A stretch of DNA of 64,000 bases from RYN-133 sp963708645 (GTDB lineage Bacteria; Actinomycetota; Actinomycetes; Mycobacteriales; Jatrophihabitantaceae), in the NCBI GenBank assembly GCA_963708645.1, contig CAVPTA010000007.1, positions 310,001 to 374,000 of the forward strand. The letters run 5' to 3'. Under the pieces are notes generated by a model. The model was not told the DNA's origin. It saw nothing but the letters and a program-made list of their open reading frames with translations, and did not search any database. Shown here piece after piece: positions 35,788 to 44,276 of the stretch. How positions within the stretch are numbered: the stretch's first letter is position 1; the number at the start of each line of letters is the position of its first letter. Made by a program: the position numbers and the translations under genes.

Positions 35788-36654
35788 ATGAGCATTCGCG
35801 CGCGAGTGCCGTCGTCCTTGCAGCCCGCGGCGCGAAACGTCCTTCTCGGTCTCGGCACCGCCACCCGACGCTGGCGCGCCGAGCCGTCCTTCATCGTCAT
35901 AGGCGGCCAGCGATGCGGCACCACGACGGTGTTCAAGGCCTTGGCCGAACACCCGCAGGTGCTTCGACCGCCGGTCGACAAGGGAACCGACTACTTCAGC
36001 CTGTACTACTCACGCGGCGAGCAGTGGTATCGGAGCCGCATGCCGATGACCGCCAGTCCGACTCGGCGCGGTGCGCGGTCCGTCGCATTCGAAGCGTGCA
36101 CCTATTACATGTTCCATCCGGTCGCGATCGAGCGGATCGCGCGCGACCTGCCTCACGTCAAGCTCGTCGCAATGCTCAGGGATCCTGTCGAACGTGCCTA
36201 CTCGGCATACAAGCACGAGTTGGCTCGCGGCTTCGAGGTCGAGCGTGACTTCATGCGCGCGCTCGAACTCGAGGACGAACGACTTGCCGGCGAAGAGGAT
36301 CGGATCCGTGCCGACGTCGACTACGAGAGCTTCGCGCACCGCCACCATGCCTACCGGCGGCGCGGTCAGTTCGCGGAGCAACTGCGCAGGGTGTACGAAC
36401 ACTTCCCGGTCGAGCAGGTGCACGTCATCGAGAGCGAGTCGTTCTTCGCCGACCCGTACGCGGTCTACCGCGACCTGGTCGGCTTCCTACAGATCGACGA
36501 ATGGGTCCCCGGCCTGATCGACCAGCACAACGCGCGGCCGGGCTCGGCCATGCCGGCGCAGGCCCACGCGTTCCTGACCGAGCACTACCGGGACCACGAC
36601 GCTGCGCTCGCCGAACTGCTCGGCAGGCGTCCGGCGTGGACCACGTTGAAATAA
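35788..36654 (+). CDS. PAPS-dependent sulfotransferase
   Basis: 288 residues. Transfers sulfate from PAPS to a hydroxyl, here probably on polysaccharide. 5'-phosphosulfate loop PSFIVIGGQRCGTTTVFKAL (near 32-51) and 3'-phosphate motif LVAMLRDPVERAYSAYKHE (near 127-145) are both intact. No signal peptide or clear membrane helix, so it is cytoplasmic and would act on nucleotide- or lipid-linked sugar. Lies 76 bases after the lipoprotein gene on the same strand. Confidence 0.85.
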   Translation: MSIRARVPSSLQPAARNVLLGLGTATRRWRAEPSFIVIGGQRCGTTTVFKALAEHPQVLRPPVDKGTDYFSLYYSRGEQWYRSRMPMTASPTRRGARSVAFEACTYYMFHPVAIERIARDLPHVKLVAMLRDPVERAYSAYKHELARGFEVERDFMRALELEDERLAGEEDRIRADVDYESFAHRHHAYRRRGQFAEQLRRVYEHFPVEQVHVIESESFFADPYAVYRDLVGFLQIDEWVPGLIDQHNARPGSAMPAQAHAFLTEHYRDHDAALAELLGRRPAWTTLK

Positions 36655-36672
36655 CGGCGCTGGGCCGATTCC

Positions 36673-37518
36673 TCAGGCGCTGGCGGCTGGTTCGAGTTCG
36701 GGCTTGTCGCGCGCCGGCTCCGACGAGGCACGGGATGTCAGCGCCAGATATCCGATGATCATCGTTGCGAGCAGCATCAGGCCGTAGAGGAAGCCGCCGA
36801 TGACATCGGTGAGCCAGTGCTCGAGGTTGTTGATGCGCGCATAGGCCTGGAGGGATGCGAAGAACGCCAGGACGGCCACACCCCACGCCCACGCCCGCGG
36901 CTTGCCGGGTGCGAACCGCAGGACCACGAAGAAAATGATCAGCCCGTAGATGTCCAGGAGCCGGCCCATGCCACCCGACGGCCAGGTGCCGCGCGTCAGC
37001 GGGTCGTGCCCGCGGTGCACGACCAGCTTCAGGACGATCTGGGAGTACTTCTCGGCCGCGTAGCCGACGAGCAGGATGGCCGACGGAGCCCACCACAGCC
37101 GGCGGCCACGGTAGAGCACGGCCATCACGATCGCGCCGAGCACGGCCAGACCCTGCGTAACGCGCGGCGATCCGATGTTGGTGAGCTTCCACCAGATGGT
37201 GTGCCAGGTGCCCGTCAGATAGTGGTTCTGCCACCACCGAAAGGACGGCTCGTCGATGACGCCCTGCAAGCGGTGTGCCCACAGACCGAGCAACCAGCCG
37301 AAGATGATCACGATCGACCACAACGCCAGCAGCACGGTGAGTGCGACCGGGATCCGGCCGCCGGGCGGAAGAGCGGCCTGCGTCGTCGCCGTGAACTTCC
37401 GACTCACCGCGCGAGCCCACCTCGGCGCGTGCACGCGTTCGGCGTACGCAATGAGCAGCGCACTGCCGGCGAGCACGACGGCGAACCACACCACGAAAAC
37501 AACAACCACGGCCGACAC
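36673..37518 (-). CDS. PAP2-like membrane phosphatase with altered PSGH motif
   Basis: 281 residues, about six membrane helices. PAP2 enzymes dephosphorylate lipids such as undecaprenyl pyrophosphate. Motif 3 is partly present (NNLEHWLTDVIGG, keeping His-x3-Asp, near 220-235). Motif 2 reads TWPSGGMGR instead of PSGH, so the usual proton-donor His is missing, and motif 1 reads KLVVHRGHDP instead of K-x6-R-P. It may be inactive or bind a substrate without hydrolysis. It faces the sulfotransferase gene convergently (18-base gap). Confidence 0.7.
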   Translation of the reverse strand: MSAVVVVFVVWFAVVLAGSALLIAYAERVHAPRWARAVSRKFTATTQAALPPGGRIPVALTVLLALWSIVIIFGWLLGLWAHRLQGVIDEPSFRWWQNHYLTGTWHTIWWKLTNIGSPRVTQGLAVLGAIVMAVLYRGRRLWWAPSAILLVGYAAEKYSQIVLKLVVHRGHDPLTRGTWPSGGMGRLLDIYGLIIFFVVLRFAPGKPRAWAWGVAVLAFFASLQAYARINNLEHWLTDVIGGFLYGLMLLATMIIGYLALTSRASSEPARDKPELEPAASA

Positions 37519-37634
37519 TCAAGGACCTCCCGCATCATGACGTCACGTTCCGGTCCCGGTCCGGCCAACGCGTATTGACGCCGTGAAGAATTCTACTCAA
37601 TTTCGCGCCCGACACACCTCGACGACCAAACTTC

Positions 37635-39194
37635 TCAGTTGTTCGGACGACGACTCCTGCCAAGCCGCGGCAGGGCTGTCAGTTCCAGTTGGGTGCGCAG
37701 CAGCCAGAGCCCGGCGAGATAACAAGCACCAGCCGCGGCAACGCCGACGAACAGCCCTGCCACCGACGCCCCGAGCACCAGCCGAGCGGCGCCTCCGACG
37801 CCCACGAAAGTGACCACACTCAGCGCAATCGCGACAACCGTGCTCACCGACAGCGGATGGAAACGTTGCGATACCGCGACCTGCGCCACTGCCGAGACGT
37901 TACGAGCGATGATGGCCGCAGCCCAGCCGATAGCGGCACCCAGAATGCCGTGCGAGGGAATCAACCACAGATCGATGCCGAGGTTGACCGCCAGCGCGAG
38001 GATCGCGTTGCCCAGATTCCACGAGGTGTGCCCGGCCATCGCCAGGACGGTGTCGACCATTCCGAGGCCGGTCGACACGAGCATGGAGCTCGCGATAACG
38101 ATGATCACCGTGAGACCCGTCGAGTAACCGTGGCCGAAAACGGCCAAGAGCGGGCGCGCGAACAGGATGAGCGTGAGGTAGATCGGCCAGGTGACGAGAA
38201 TCAGCCACGCCGTCGAGGTCTGATAGAGGTGGTTCGCACCGTCGCGGTCGTTGTCGGCGAGCCGGGCCGCGAGCGGTGCTTGCACCGCCAGCGTCAATGC
38301 ATTCGTTCCGAGTTGACCGATAACGATGAATCGCGTTGCTGCGGCGTAGATAGCCGCGGCAACTGCTCCTGAGATCGCGCCGACGAGCACTATGTCGAAA
38401 CGCTGGATGATCATCTGGATGATGTTGGTGAGCGCGCGCGGCAAGGTGAACCGCCAGAAGCCACTGAGCCGGTCCGCGTCCTGCATCGCCTCTCCGGGCA
38501 GCGGTTCCGCTGTCAAGTGGCCGACCCGACGACGCGCTTTGCCGTACGCGAGCACAGCGAGCACCGCCGCCGGCAGATAGGCGATCGACCAGGCGACGCC
38601 GACGAGCGCCGACGATGTGCCGAGCACGGCAACGCCGACCAGAGCCAACTGCGCTATCGGACGGCCGATCTGCTCGATCGTCGTGTTGGCGCGCATCGAC
38701 CCGAGCCCGCGGGTGCCGGCCAGATGCACCGATTCGACCGCGACCACCGGGATGAACAGTGCCAGCAACCGTAGATAGGACGTCGCCAGGTCGACGTGGC
38801 GAGGAGTGATCACGGTGGCCAGCGGATGCGCGAACACCAACAAGGCGACGGTCATCGCGGCGCCGACGACGACTACCGGCCGCAGCGCCACGCGCAGGTA
38901 CCGGTCGATGTTGCGCCATTGACCGAGCGTCCTGCTGCGCGCGACGAAGTACACCAGCCCCGTCTGCGTGCCGAGCTGTCCGACGGCGGTCGCGATGAGG
39001 AAGACGGACGTCACCGAGAAGAACACGCCGGCGTCACCGCGCGGCATGGCGTTCGTGATCACCACGGTCAGCGCGAACGTGCACAGCGCAGTGACACCGG
39101 CGCCGACCAGACTGGCCATCCCGCCGCGCGCGACGCGCGCCATCGGGTGCGGCGCGGCCTGCGTCGCCCCCGCCGCCGGTGCCGGTGACGTCAC
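37635..39194 (-). CDS. Wzx-type polysaccharide flippase (MVF/PST family)
   Basis: 519 residues from GTG 39194, about 14 membrane helices. It would flip the undecaprenyl-linked repeat unit to the outer face for Wzy. The start GGMASLVGAGVTALCTFALTVVI and the middle helix QMIIQRFDIVLVGAISG resemble oligosaccharide flippases. It overlaps the Wzz-like gene by 4 bases (GTGA), tying it to chain-length and polymerase genes. The family is judged by topology and context rather than a motif. Confidence 0.8.
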   Translation of the reverse strand: MTSPAPAAGATQAAPHPMARVARGGMASLVGAGVTALCTFALTVVITNAMPRGDAGVFFSVTSVFLIATAVGQLGTQTGLVYFVARSRTLGQWRNIDRYLRVALRPVVVVGAAMTVALLVFAHPLATVITPRHVDLATSYLRLLALFIPVVAVESVHLAGTRGLGSMRANTTIEQIGRPIAQLALVGVAVLGTSSALVGVAWSIAYLPAAVLAVLAYGKARRRVGHLTAEPLPGEAMQDADRLSGFWRFTLPRALTNIIQMIIQRFDIVLVGAISGAVAAAIYAAATRFIVIGQLGTNALTLAVQAPLAARLADNDRDGANHLYQTSTAWLILVTWPIYLTLILFARPLLAVFGHGYSTGLTVIIVIASSMLVSTGLGMVDTVLAMAGHTSWNLGNAILALAVNLGIDLWLIPSHGILGAAIGWAAAIIARNVSAVAQVAVSQRFHPLSVSTVVAIALSVVTFVGVGGAARLVLGASVAGLFVGVAAAGACYLAGLWLLRTQLELTALPRLGRSRRPNN

Positions 39195-40798
39195 TGCGGG
39201 TCCGGGACCCAGCCCGCGGTTTTACCGTGTTCGTCCGCGTGCTCGGTCGAGGCGTCGCGACCGTTGCCCTGCGTAGCAGGCTCCTCGGCGCGGAGCCGGC
39301 GCGACGGCGCGCTGACCACGATCCCTGCGATGCTCGTGCCGATGCGGGCCGCCCGTTCGACGACCTGCTCGATATCGACACGAAGCGTGGTGCGCTCGAT
39401 CGCGGTCAAGACGAGTTGATCACTGGCGAATGCCGCGGCCAGCCCGGACGGAGCGTCGAGGGAGTCCGCCTCGACTATCACGAAGTCGAAGTCACGCGCC
39501 AAGACATGCAGCAGGTCGCCGAGTCGCACCTGGTCGGTGCCTAGCGGCCGGCGGGCGGCGTGCACGACCGATAAGGGGCCGACCCGAGCCAACGCGGTGT
39601 CAGGCGTCCAGCCGTTGTCGAACAGTTCGTCGAGGGTCGGCCCGGTGGGCTGCGCGAGCGACGCGGCACGCGTCTTACGTCGCGCCCGGGCCCGACGCTC
39701 GCCTCTGGTGTCGGCCGGGCGGCAATCGACGACGACCACCCGGTAGCCGGCATTCGACAGGCTCCGTCCGAGCCGCCGCGCGATCTCGCGGTTGACGTCG
39801 CTGGCTGAACCGACCGGCGACAGTGCCACGGCCGAGTGCGGCCCGGCAGCGGCAAGAAGCCCCAACCGAGCGCGCCGCAGCGCGGCATTGTCGTTCTCGG
39901 TCACACCGCGCCCACGCTGGCGGCCGGTCAGGTTGGCCAGCACCGGCCGACCGGCGACCGCGACGTGATCCGATCCGCGTATCGCGCGCTCGTTGCGGCC
40001 GCGCCACAGTGCGTAGGCGGCGGTGATGAGGAACCCCAGCAGGGCCGCGGCTACGGGCAGCAGGAGCTTCAGTTTCGTCCCCGAGGTTGTCGCAGAGGTC
40101 GCCGGAGAAGGCAGCTTCGTCACGGGGGCGCCGGTAGGCGTCAAGGCGATTGTCTTCGCTATCGCCTTCTGGTACTCGAGTATCTCGCCTGCCAACCGGG
40201 CAAGGGTCGCGCTCTCGGTGGGTGTCGGTGCCGCTTGCCCGATCGAAGCCTTGACCGTCTGTCGCTGCGTAGCTGCCTGCTTCAGGAGCGCTCGAAGCTT
40301 GAAGACTGCCGAATGGTCAAGGTCGGCAGCCACCTTGTTGCGATAGGTGAGGAAGGACCTGGCGAGATTGTTCGCTCCGCCGATTGCTTTGAGTGCCGTG
40401 TCTGCGGTGTAGGCGATAGCCAGTGTGGTCGTGTTGAGAACGACTGACACCTTCACATTGCTCGACCCTGCGGCGACTCCCGTACCCGCGGCGACGGGAA
40501 CCGAGTCGACCGTGGCGGCTTCCGAACTCATTGCGACCGCTATCTCTTGCGCGTTGTACACGGCGGTGTCGTTGAGCGGATTGCCCGCCAGCGGATGGAG
40601 TTGGATCCGGGTGGTGGCCGTATACGCCGCCGGCCGTAGATATGCGATGCCCCCAGCCAGGACACCGAGCACTACCGTCACGCCGAGGATGAGCACAATC
40701 CGACGACGCAAAGCCGCCGAAAGCGAGATGTCGCTGTCGCGGCCCAGGTCGATCTCATCGACCGTGGCGGCACGCATCCGAGGCTCAGCCACTGCCAC
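39191..40798 (-). CDS. Wzz/BY-kinase-like polysaccharide co-polymerase with degenerate P-loop
   Basis: 535 residues from GTG 40798. Wzz-type layout: N-terminal membrane helix (about 30-52, IVLILGVTVVLGVLAGGIAY), extracellular helical domain (about 55-235), a second helix (about 245-268, LLLPVAAALLGFLITAAYAL), then a cytoplasmic kinase-like domain (about 310-500). BY-kinases need a Walker A GKST/GKT; here the site reads ALSPVGSASDVNREIARRLG. The Walker A' position VVVVDCRPAD is partly kept, while Walker B reads FVIVEADSL instead of DTPP. No Tyr cluster at the end. A structural partner of Wzy is likely; kinase activity is not. Overlaps Wzy by 14 bases. Confidence 0.75.
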   Translation of the reverse strand: MAVAEPRMRAATVDEIDLGRDSDISLSAALRRRIVLILGVTVVLGVLAGGIAYLRPAAYTATTRIQLHPLAGNPLNDTAVYNAQEIAVAMSSEAATVDSVPVAAGTGVAAGSSNVKVSVVLNTTTLAIAYTADTALKAIGGANNLARSFLTYRNKVAADLDHSAVFKLRALLKQAATQRQTVKASIGQAAPTPTESATLARLAGEILEYQKAIAKTIALTPTGAPVTKLPSPATSATTSGTKLKLLLPVAAALLGFLITAAYALWRGRNERAIRGSDHVAVAGRPVLANLTGRQRGRGVTENDNAALRRARLGLLAAAGPHSAVALSPVGSASDVNREIARRLGRSLSNAGYRVVVVDCRPADTRGERRARARRKTRAASLAQPTGPTLDELFDNGWTPDTALARVGPLSVVHAARRPLGTDQVRLGDLLHVLARDFDFVIVEADSLDAPSGLAAAFASDQLVLTAIERTTLRVDIEQVVERAARIGTSIAGIVVSAPSRRLRAEEPATQGNGRDASTEHADEHGKTAGWVPDPQ

Positions 40799-43287
40799 TC
40801 CGTCGTTTCCCCAGCCGACGACTGCTAGGTGCAGCAGCCACCACAACTCCGACCACTTCGGCTCCCATTGTTTCGAGTATCCGCCGCTCATGAGCTACGG
40901 CATGCACTCGTTCGGCGAGCCCTGTAGCGATCATGACCCTGGCGCGATCACCGGTGGCGGCGCTATCCAGCCTGGCATCGAAGTGCGATGCAATGGAGGC
41001 CGCCGCAGCATCCTCGCCGACCAAAACGCATGCATTGACACCCTCGATCTGCGCCACCGAAGCGGGATCGATCGCACCGGCCCGGCTGTCGGCAAGGACC
41101 GGCAATCCGGCGACTGATTCTGCTTTTCGCAATCTGCGCAGCCGAGGGGTGCGTGCACGTGCCAGCTGCACCAGCAGCGCCCACAGCGCGAGTCCGACGG
41201 CGATGCCTCCGGCAACGTCGATCTCCCAGCGGTCCCAACTGGACTTCCCGGTTGCCGGAGTCGTGATAATCCCCGGATCGATCGGTTGCTCGTACACCGT
41301 TGCCAGGTCCGTGGTCGTCGAGCGAATCTTCTCCAAGACACCGGCGACCTTTTTCGCCGCCAGTATGGGGATGTTCAATGCCTTCAAACTCAGCGTCTCG
41401 GCGGCATCCAACGCCACGCGAAGGTCGACCAACTCGCCATTGAGGAGGGCGACCTCTGCGCTTTTCGCCGCGCGCAACTCTTCCGCGCGTTGGGCGAGTA
41501 TTGATCGGGCAACGGCTTGAACGATTCGTTGGCCAACGGCTACTGATGAAGTTGCGTACTTCAGCGTGAGCACACGGGAGTTCGGGGCCGCGGTCACTTG
41601 CAACGCACCCAGGTCGACTGCTGGTCCGGCGGCGGCACGCATGGCTGCCTTCGCGGCGGCGCCGGTAGCCGTCTGAGCAACAGTGTCAATCGTCGTCTGC
41701 AGTTGTGCGCCTGGGTAGGACGGGTCGGTCGAGATGGCGACCGATACCTGCGCTACGTGCGTCCGGCCGCCGGCAATCGCGACAGCACCACCGCCGAGAG
41801 CGCCGAGCACGAGGAGCGCCACAAGGCTGAAGCCGTACAGCGAGGTGAAACGTCGATAGTCGTGCCAGGTCGCCGTTTCTGGCCGGTACGCAGTCTCTGG
41901 ACGATCGTGCTCGGTCGGCTCACTTCGCCAGGCCAGCCCGACCGCGGCGAAGATCGCGACGACAGCCAGGTTGTCGACGCTGTAGACGGGCGAGGTGATG
42001 AAGTGCATAACAAGCACGCAGGAGGCGGCGACCGCCGGCCCCGCCCGATAGCGGACGTGCTTGACGAATTGGAGCAACAGAAAGCCGAAGTAGAAAATCG
42101 CGCCGACGAATCCTTGGGTGAAGGTTACGAGCGAGAACTGTCCCTGCGTGCCGAGCGGCGGCACGACACAGCGCGGACAGGTCGGTGTCTTACCACCCGC
42201 GATCGAGTCGAAGTTGCCCTGCACGTTGCGCGTCGTGCCGAAGCCGATGATCGGCGACGCCTCTGCGACGCTCTTCAGGCCGAGCACTGTCAGGCCGGCG
42301 CGCCCGGCGTTGCTGTTCTGCGCCGGACCGTTGAGCCGATTGGTGATTGCCGTCCCCAGCGGGGACAGCGCCACGACGACCCCGACAAGTACGACCCCGA
42401 GTATCAGCCCGACCAGCAGTCTCAGGTGGCCGGTGTAGGCAAGCCGGACGGCCAGGAACAGTCCGGCCCCGACCAGAGCGAGCCACAAACCTCGGTTCAG
42501 CGAGAACACCACCGGGATCGCTGCGAGGGCAAGCACAACCGGTGCCGCGCGTCGGCGCCAGCCTGCATCGCGGCCGCACCAACCGACGACGAAGAACGGC
42601 AGGAAACAGGCGAAGTTCAGACCCCACACATTCGCGTACGCGAACGGTGCGCTCGCACGCCCGCGTGCAGTGCCGCCGGTCAGGTAACTCTCCGCGGCGA
42701 CGGGGTGGATGTTCGCCTGGACGAACGCGATCGACGAGATGCTGCGTGGCAGCACGATCTCGAGCAGTGAACGGAACTGGAAGCCGGCGTCGGCCACACC
42801 GAGCAAGCCGCCGAAAACGATGAAGACGAACATCCAGCCGAGCACGCGGCACACCCAGGCCATGCTCAGGCGATCGCGCATGTTCCCGATGTAGAGCATC
42901 ACCACGGTCGCCTTGGCGTACCAGAGCAGGCGCCATCCCCACGTCAGGTACCGCGTCAGGCTCGACCCTTCGATCGCGCCCGGTGCGTCGATCTGGACGG
43001 TGACAACGCTGAGCACGACCCAAGCGAGGAACAGCAGCCACCAGCCGAAGTGGCTCGGCACGCGGACGCGTTTCGATCCGCGACAGTTCGTAGAGCATCG
43101 CGCCGACCGCGACGAACGAGACGATCTCGACGATGCCGAGTGCCCACCACAGCGGGTAGCCGACGAACATCAGGACGAGCGGCCAGCCCGGCGCCCGCCG
43201 CGGCACATCGAGCAACGATGTCGCAGGAGCGCGGGTATCGGCCCGAACCTTCGTCAGGGCGAGCGATGTAAACGACGACACGGTCAT
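40785..43287 (-). CDS. Wzy (O-antigen ligase-type) polymerase fused to Wzz-like domain, frameshifted
   Basis: About 833 residues when one frameshift is removed. The N-terminus (from ATG 43287) runs through VLMFVGYPLWWALGIVEIVSF up to SRIE. At 43071-43073 an extra A (GAAAC) shifts the frame; the continuation RVRVPSHFGWWLLFLAWVV is the next helix. The gene length minus one is a multiple of three. Residues to about 470 form a Wzy/WaaL-type polytopic protein. A transmembrane helix then leads to a Wzz-like extracellular domain (SVAISTDPSYPGA onward), another helix near 690, and a short cytoplasmic domain without P-loop. Such a polymerase/length-regulator fusion is unusual. Confidence 0.75.
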
Positions 43288-43293
43288 GCGCGG

Positions 43294-44121
43294 TTACCGA
43301 TAGAACAGCGCAGCGGCGCCGAGCGGAGTGCCGACCGTTGCAAGGTTGTCGATGTCGTAGCCGTATTCGGCGACCGCTTTGCCGAATCGCTGCTCGATCG
43401 CGCGGCGGATCCGCCGGGTGCCCAACCGCGAACCGAGTCGATCCCATGCCTGCTGGTAATCGCTGTTGATGCCCGTGCGCAGCGACGTCGCGTCGATGGG
43501 TTGCGACAACTCAAGGAACCTGGCTATTCGCGAGAACTCGGTGTCGCGGTTGGCGACGAGGTCCTCGTAGCGAACCGCGTGCAGCCGGCGCAGTTCGTGA
43601 GCGTCCTGACGTAACAACTCGTGGGCGCGCAACCAGTGCCGCACGAGCCCGCCCAACGACGTGCGCCTACGACCGTTGCGCGCGACGAAGACCGGATTCC
43701 ACTTCTGCATCGCGAGCGCGACGGCGATCGGGTGCCGGACGACGACAAGTAGCGCGCTACCTGGGAAGAGAGCCTGCAGAAAGCCGCCCATGATCATGTT
43801 GGACGGCGACTTCTCGAGCAGGAAGCGCTTGTCCAGATCCCAGTACCGCGACCACACGCGCAGCAACGACTCGGCATTTTCATCGGTGACGAGTGGCGAG
43901 CTGGCAGTCAGGTGTGCTGCAGGTGCGTTGGCGAACCGGCCCATCCCGCCGTAGGCCCGGATCTTCGGATACACGCCCTGCAGATGCTGGCCCTCGTCCT
44001 CGCTCACCCCGGTGTCGGTGAGACCGCTGATCTCGGGATGCGCGCCGAGGATGCGCGCGAGCGGGGTCGTGCCGCTGCGATGCAGACCGCCGAGAAAGAT
44101 GTGTCGGGCGCCGTCACGCAC
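43294..44121 (-). CDS. Sulfotransferase
   Basis: 275 residues from GTG 44121, with AAGGGGG 6 bases upstream. 5'-PSB loop HIFLGGLHRSGTTPLARILGAH (near 7-28) and 3'-phosphate motif LLVVVRHPIAVALAMQKW (near 120-137) are intact. Unlike the first sulfotransferase of the cluster, it begins close to the PAPS loop and has a longer C-terminal part (DLVANRDTEFSRIARFLEL). Sulfation of the polysaccharide is inferred from context. It lies 6 bases upstream of the Wzy-Wzz start on the same strand, so they are cotranscribed; divergent from the third Wzz-like gene. Confidence 0.82.
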   Translation of the reverse strand: MRDGARHIFLGGLHRSGTTPLARILGAHPEISGLTDTGVSEDEGQHLQGVYPKIRAYGGMGRFANAPAAHLTASSPLVTDENAESLLRVWSRYWDLDKRFLLEKSPSNMIMGGFLQALFPGSALLVVVRHPIAVALAMQKWNPVFVARNGRRRTSLGGLVRHWLRAHELLRQDAHELRRLHAVRYEDLVANRDTEFSRIARFLELSQPIDATSLRTGINSDYQQAWDRLGSRLGTRRIRRAIEQRFGKAVAEYGYDIDNLATVGTPLGAAALFYR

Positions 44122-44228
44122 TAGGCCCCCTTCGGCATCACCGTGAGCTTGGGACGATATCAGTCTCGGCCGCTCGGATCCTGAGATGCCGCACGTATGA
44201 AAGACAGGAAACACAGGGCATTCGCACC

Positions 44229-44234
44229 TATACT
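44229..44234 (+). promoter_or_regulatory. Possible -10 element for the third Wzz-like gene
   Basis: TATACT at 44229-44234 lies in the AT-richer 155-base gap between the divergent sulfotransferase and Wzz-like genes, about 42 bases before GTG 44277. The -35 region is weak (AGGAAA near 44206), as is common in actinobacteria. The reading is tentative. Confidence 0.45.
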
Positions 44235-44276
44235 CGCGGGGAACTGGCCGCCAGCACGAACCGGGAGTTGCGCCGC

